DNA of 32,029 bases from Campylobacteraceae bacterium (GTDB taxonomy: Bacteria; Campylobacterota; Campylobacteria; Campylobacterales; Sulfurovaceae), in contig JAMOSA010000253.1 in the NCBI GenBank assembly GCA_027063325.1, positions 1 through 32,029 of the forward strand. The letters run 5' to 3'. How positions within the stretch are numbered: the stretch's first letter is position 1; each line of letters begins with the position of its first letter. Shown here piece after piece: positions 27,868 through 32,029 of the stretch. The notes beneath the pieces are model-generated. The model saw only the letters and a list, made by a program, of their open reading frames with translations. It was not told the DNA's origin and ran no database searches. Position numbers and translations under genes: made by a program.

Positions 27868-29178
27868 ATGATAGGTAAACTTATAGTAGCTTCAATACTG
27901 ACTGGTATTATCAGTGGATTTTTTATAACATTATATGAGTTACTTATCACTTTTGTCTCTGAAGTACTCTTTTTTGGTAATCCTTATGAGAGTATATCTA
28001 CACTCCCTGTTTGGTATATTTATCTTGTACCAACTGTATCAATATTTATAGTTAATTATCTTGTGGTAAAAGATAAGAACATAAAAGAGTATGGAGTCAG
28101 TGAGATAGCTGATTCTATAATACAAAATAAAATGTCTATTAGAATAAAGACTCTGTTTTGGAAAATTGTAAGTTCTACCTTGTCTCTATCAAGCGGTTTT
28201 ATGGTCGGTACCGAAGGACCTAGTGCAGGTATTGGAGCTATGATAGCTACACATATACACAGATGGTTTAATCTGCCTGTTATGATGATAAAAATGATGA
28301 TTAGTATAGGAGCAAGCAGTGGAATTGCTGCTATATTTGTATCACCTCTTACTGGAATATCATTTGCAATTGAAAATATTGCATATCAATTTGTAAAACA
28401 GTATATAGGTCATCTGATTTTGGCATCTGTAATTGCATTTTCAATCTCTATACACTATCTTCAGCCTATTATATTCAAGCACTCTCTTGGAAGAGTTTTT
28501 GATAATGACTATATATTGGCAAATATTTTGTTTATTCCTTTTATTACATCTTTTGTATATCTGTATCTTTTTTTGAAAAAGAGAGTTCTTTTGTATATAG
28601 ATTTGGAAATTTTTGACAAAGTATCAAAATATCGTAACCATATATTTGCTTTAATTGGAGGAGTTGTAGTAGGTACTATTTTGCTTATAGAACCTCATGC
28701 TGCCTTTTCAGGCAAAGCTATAGTTACACATCTGATAAATCAGAATACTTCAATACCTCTGTATTTTATTTTTCTTATTATTATCCTCAGAATAATAGGT
28801 ACAACTGTATCTATATATGCAAATGCCATTGGTGGTATATTTTTGCCACTTATGAGTATAGGGGCATTGGTTGGTTATGCCTATGGAGAACTTTTGGGTA
28901 ATTATGCAGGTTTTCCAATAGAGCCATTCTATTTTGCAGCTATTGGTGCTGCTGTATTTATGGGTGTAATTATGAAATTGCCTCTAACAGCAGTTGTATT
29001 GGCCGTTGAGACTACATTTGATTATAATATTGTAGTAGCAACCGGCATAAGTGTTGTTTTGGTTAGTTACCTCTCAAGCTTTTATTTTGATATTAAAAGG
29101 ATGTATGCTACAAAGATAGATACTTTATATATTATCAAAAAGATTAAAAAAAGAGTTATAGATGATAATTCCCTCTAA
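27868..29178 (+). CDS. ClC-family chloride channel/transporter
   Basis: 'GFMVGTEGPSAGIGAMIATH' (GxEGP), 'ASSGIAAIFVSPLTGISFAIE', 'GGIFLPLMSIGALVGYAYG'. Confidence 0.9.
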   Translation: MIGKLIVASILTGIISGFFITLYELLITFVSEVLFFGNPYESISTLPVWYIYLVPTVSIFIVNYLVVKDKNIKEYGVSEIADSIIQNKMSIRIKTLFWKIVSSTLSLSSGFMVGTEGPSAGIGAMIATHIHRWFNLPVMMIKMMISIGASSGIAAIFVSPLTGISFAIENIAYQFVKQYIGHLILASVIAFSISIHYLQPIIFKHSLGRVFDNDYILANILFIPFITSFVYLYLFLKKRVLLYIDLEIFDKVSKYRNHIFALIGGVVVGTILLIEPHAAFSGKAIVTHLINQNTSIPLYFIFLIIILRIIGTTVSIYANAIGGIFLPLMSIGALVGYAYGELLGNYAGFPIEPFYFAAIGAAVFMGVIMKLPLTAVVLAVETTFDYNIVVATGISVVLVSYLSSFYFDIKRMYATKIDTLYIIKKIKKRVIDDNSL

Positions 29179-29563
29179 AGAGCTCAATATTTTGATACAA
29201 CTCTATAAGCTCAATTGATACCACTATAATCCATGCTGTTATTGCTACAGCAGTAGCTGCTGCGGCTACATCCTTGATCATTCCTATCTTTTTGTCAAAT
29301 TCACTCTGCATATAGTCACATATTGCTTCTATTGCAGTATTAAACATTTCAGAGGCTATCATAAATGATGTAGCTAGTACAACAACTGATGAATCTATCC
29401 AACCATTATATATAATAACAGGAATTAGAAGTATTATGGATAATATACTTTTGTAAAGTACACTAAAGTCTGCAAAGGCATATTTCAAACCAGATATAAT
29501 AACACGCATTTTGCGTATAGGATTGTAACCTTTTTCTCCAGTTCCCAACATTTTGTTTTTCAT
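29156..29563 (-). CDS. dgkA: Diacylglycerol kinase
   Basis: 'GLKYAFADFSVLYKS...ASEMFNTAIEAICDYM....KIGMIKDVAAAATAV' is a DgkA signature. Confidence 0.93.
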   Translation of the reverse strand: MKNKMLGTGEKGYNPIRKMRVIISGLKYAFADFSVLYKSILSIILLIPVIIYNGWIDSSVVVLATSFMIASEMFNTAIEAICDYMQSEFDKKIGMIKDVAAAATAVAITAWIIVVSIELIELYQNIELFRGNYHL

Positions 29564-30201
29564 AGAAGTACTCCTGTTTTTGAGATTATAATGATAACCA
29601 AACTACACCCAACTGCCAATAAGATACCTGCTAATACATCAGTTGGGTAGTGAACCTGCAGGTACATTCTGGATAACCCTACCATTGTAGCAATAAAGAG
29701 TAGAGTTGTTGTAATATACCATTTTGTTTCGGCATATCCCATATAACTCAAAAGTAGCCATATCATCAATGAAAATGCGAAACTTTGGGCAGTATGAGCA
29801 CTTGGGAATGAAGGATCTTTTGGAAGTTTCTCTTTTGGTACTATACTATTGGGTCTTGTTCTATATAATAAAAACTTTATAGAGTAGCTCATAGTCACAA
29901 CACCAAAAATCCCTGTATTAAATAGAATAATTATCTTTATAGGATAGTGTTTATAAAAGAGTATAATCGATATTATAGCCATAATAGGCAATAGAGTCTT
30001 CATAGAACCAAACCATGTAATAGCCTTAAAAAACTTTGTCAATTTTTTACTCTTGTGTTTGTTAAACCACTCTAGTATGGCTTTGTCATATTTTAGTGTA
30101 TTACCTCTATATACTATGATTGAGAGTAGTATTACAGTAATAGTACAAAACAGAACAAGAGCTTCTGTTAAAATTATCTCATTTTCATTTATAGTATTCA
30201 T
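29560..30201 (-). CDS. Phosphatase PAP2 family protein
   Basis: 'KFLLYRTRP', 'FPSAHTAQSFAFS', 'GLSRMYLQVHYPTDVLAG' are PAP2 motifs 1-3. The MNTINENE start at 30201 has AAAGG upstream; the longer ORF start at 30333 is unlikely. Confidence 0.9.
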   Translation of the reverse strand: MNTINENEIILTEALVLFCTITVILLSIIVYRGNTLKYDKAILEWFNKHKSKKLTKFFKAITWFGSMKTLLPIMAIISIILFYKHYPIKIIILFNTGIFGVVTMSYSIKFLLYRTRPNSIVPKEKLPKDPSFPSAHTAQSFAFSLMIWLLLSYMGYAETKWYITTTLLFIATMVGLSRMYLQVHYPTDVLAGILLAVGCSLVIIIISKTGVLL

Positions 30202-30320
30202 ATATAAAAACCTTTTTTTCAAAATTGCTAATTTTAACATAATGTTAGTAGCTGTTGCCATATAATATGTTATAATATGAAACATATCATAATTTTGAGT
30301 CAATATATAAGGAGATAGAA

Positions 30321-32029
30321 ATGTTAAAGACAAGAAATGATATAGCGCTAAATTATATAGCTACTTTTGATAGAGCCCCAGATGCTGCTGGATTGGATTA
30401 TTGGCTAAATGATTCTCCTCTAAAGACAATGGAGGAGATTGCACAAAGTTTTTTTGATCAACCAGAGACAAAAGAGAAGTATCCAGATGGTATGGGACCA
30501 GTTGAGTTTGTAAAGACAATCTATAATAATCTTTTTAATAGAGATCCTGATGAAAAGGGTTGGGATTACTGGGTTCAAGAGCTTAATGATGGCAATATTA
30601 GTAGAGGTAATATGATACTTGCAGTAACAAATGGTGCATTGGATACTGATGAGTATAAGGATAAAACAATTTTAGATAATAAACTTGAAGTTGGTCTTTA
30701 TTTTGCTGATAAGGGTTTGGATGATGTAGAAGAGGCAACAACGGTAATGGCGACAGTTACTGATGATTATGCTTCTGTAGCACATGCAAAAGATATGATA
30801 AATGATTGGAAGTATGAAGAGATAGAGCAGAAAATGACAATTGATGAGGATACAATTGTAGGAACCAGTGATACTGACTTTGTATCTGGAGTTGCATTTA
30901 ATGATGATACAAAAGATACATATCAAACTCAAGACAGTTATGATGGAAAAGATGGTATTGATATTATTAATGTAATAGCCAAGTCAGAGAGTGATTTTAC
31001 TACCCAGACACCAACTATAAAGAATGTAGAAAAACTGTTTGTAACACAAAACGGTAGTGGGTATGCAAATATTGATACATATAAATTTGATGATGCTTTG
31101 GATAAAATTTTGTTTAAAAGCAGTGCAGATGCAACAGGTGGAGTTGAAGTAGGTGCAGTACATAATAAGCTCTCTGCAGTTGGGTTGAATGTAAGCAGCA
31201 GTGATGTAGCCAGTAATCTAAAAGTGGTATTTGATACAGGTGCAGTTGCCGGAGATGAAGATGAAATAACTGTAGTTGTTAAAAACGGATTGGATTATAC
31301 ATTGAATCTACAAGATAACAGCAGTGATCCAAGAGGTGCTTATGAGACATATACCATAGATACAACATATGGTGATGAGAAGCATTTGAATATTATGGAT
31401 ACTTCACTTGAAAACATTAATATTATTGGTAACAGTAATTTGTCTTTGAGTGTAGATAGTGAAAATATAAAAGATATAGATGCAACTAGATTAAATGGTA
31501 ATTTAAACATTGATAATCTAAAAGTTATAAAAGGTGCTGAAATTTCTCTTGGAAGTGGAGATGACTATATCAAAGTTGTAAGTGACAGTGTAACTATTGA
31601 GGCTAACAGTGGTAATGATACACTAATTGGTGGTGATGGCAATGATGTTTTAAAAGGTGGTAGTGGAAATGATACTATAAAAGGTGGCAATGGACATAAT
31701 GATATATATGGTGGATTGGGTGCTGATACCATAACTGTAAATGGTGCTGATGTAAATAAAATAATATATACAAACTATAAAGACTCTTTAATAGATTCAC
31801 AAGATATTATTAAAGGTTTTGTAACTGGTAGTGATATGTTGATCTTATCTGATGTAGTTGATAGCTTAGGTGGTACATCAACTGGTAAATCACTATCAAG
31901 TGGTAACTTCATTTCTACAGATAAAGCACTATCTGATGGAGATAATTTTATTAAAGATGCCCAAAGTGGTATGACATATGGGTACTACAATACTACTACA
32001 AAAGAATTATATATTGATGTAAATCAAAA
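30321..32029 (+). CDS. DUF4214 domain protein with RTX/hemolysin-type Ca-binding repeats, truncated at right window edge
   Basis: ATG at 30321 after AAGGAG, open to window end, hence absent from the ORF track. 'YIATFDRAPDAAGLDYWLNDSPLKTMEEIAQSFFDQPETKEKY...NLFNRDPDEKGWDYWVQELNDGNISRGNMILAVTNGA' is DUF4214; 'SGNDTLIGGDGNDVLKGGSGNDTIKGGNGHNDIYGGLGADTI' is RTX. Confidence 0.88.
   Translation, partial: MLKTRNDIALNYIATFDRAPDAAGLDYWLNDSPLKTMEEIAQSFFDQPETKEKYPDGMGPVEFVKTIYNNLFNRDPDEKGWDYWVQELNDGNISRGNMILAVTNGALDTDEYKDKTILDNKLEVGLYFADKGLDDVEEATTVMATVTDDYASVAHAKDMINDWKYEEIEQKMTIDEDTIVGTSDTDFVSGVAFNDDTKDTYQTQDSYDGKDGIDIINVIAKSESDFTTQTPTIKNVEKLFVTQNGSGYANIDTYKFDDALDKILFKSSADATGGVEVGAVHNKLSAVGLNVSSSDVASNLKVVFDTGAVAGDEDEITVVVKNGLDYTLNLQDNSSDPRGAYETYTIDTTYGDEKHLNIMDTSLENINIIGNSNLSLSVDSENIKDIDATRLNGNLNIDNLKVIKGAEISLGSGDDYIKVVSDSVTIEANSGNDTLIGGDGNDVLKGGSGNDTIKGGNGHNDIYGGLGADTITVNGADVNKIIYTNYKDSLIDSQDIIKGFVTGSDMLILSDVVDSLGGTSTGKSLSSGNFISTDKALSDGDNFIKDAQSGMTYGYYNTTTKELYIDVNQ
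31605..31735 (+). repeat. RTX nonapeptide repeat array (about 4 units) within the DUF4214 protein
   Basis: Repeated GG-x-G-N-D-x-[LI]-like units in translation: SGNDTLIGG / DGNDVLKGG / SGNDTIKGG / NGHNDIYGG / LGADTI. Confidence 0.85.

Noticed and set aside
27513-27950. 145-aa minus-strand ORF over the EI24-like and ClC genes
   Set aside because: Antisense to two plausible membrane protein genes; Tyr/Lys/Asn-rich translation of complementary strand.
1-32029. CRISPR array
   Set aside because: Looked for because of the Csx20-like gene; no regularly spaced direct repeats were seen in any intergenic region, and intergenic gaps are too short for more than a couple of units.

Overview
The window looks like a low-GC Campylobacterota (epsilonproteobacterial) chromosome segment; lineage is inferred from gene content and codon style, not from a search. 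Its core is a co-directional 14-gene respiratory complex I cluster (nuoABCD-[E-like]-[F-like]-G1-G2-HIJKLMN, ~1.48-18.82 kb). The NADH-input module is atypical: a 77-aa Cys-free NuoE-position protein, a 670-aa NuoF-tail/GltD-like fusion, and two tandem NuoG proteins. Upstream are lgt and an edge-truncated Rpn/PD-(D/E)XK-transposase-like gene, both on the minus strand. Downstream are a DUF4214 protein fused to a putative TIM-barrel domain, a CinA-C protein, and a tRNA Lys-Glu-Val-Asp cluster behind a consensus sigma70 promoter. Next come an orphan Csx20-like (CRISPR ring nuclease family) gene, a formyltransferase/beta-propeller fusion, a NifX-like protein, an APC permease, an EI24/CysZ-like membrane protein, a ClC channel and a PAP2-dgkA pair. 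A second DUF4214 protein with RTX-type repeats runs off the right edge and is missing from the ORF track. The items most worth follow-up are the orphan Csx20 homologue with no visible CRISPR locus, the re-engineered complex I electron-input module, and the DUF4214 proteins. No CRISPR array, cas operon, intact IS element or prophage was seen.
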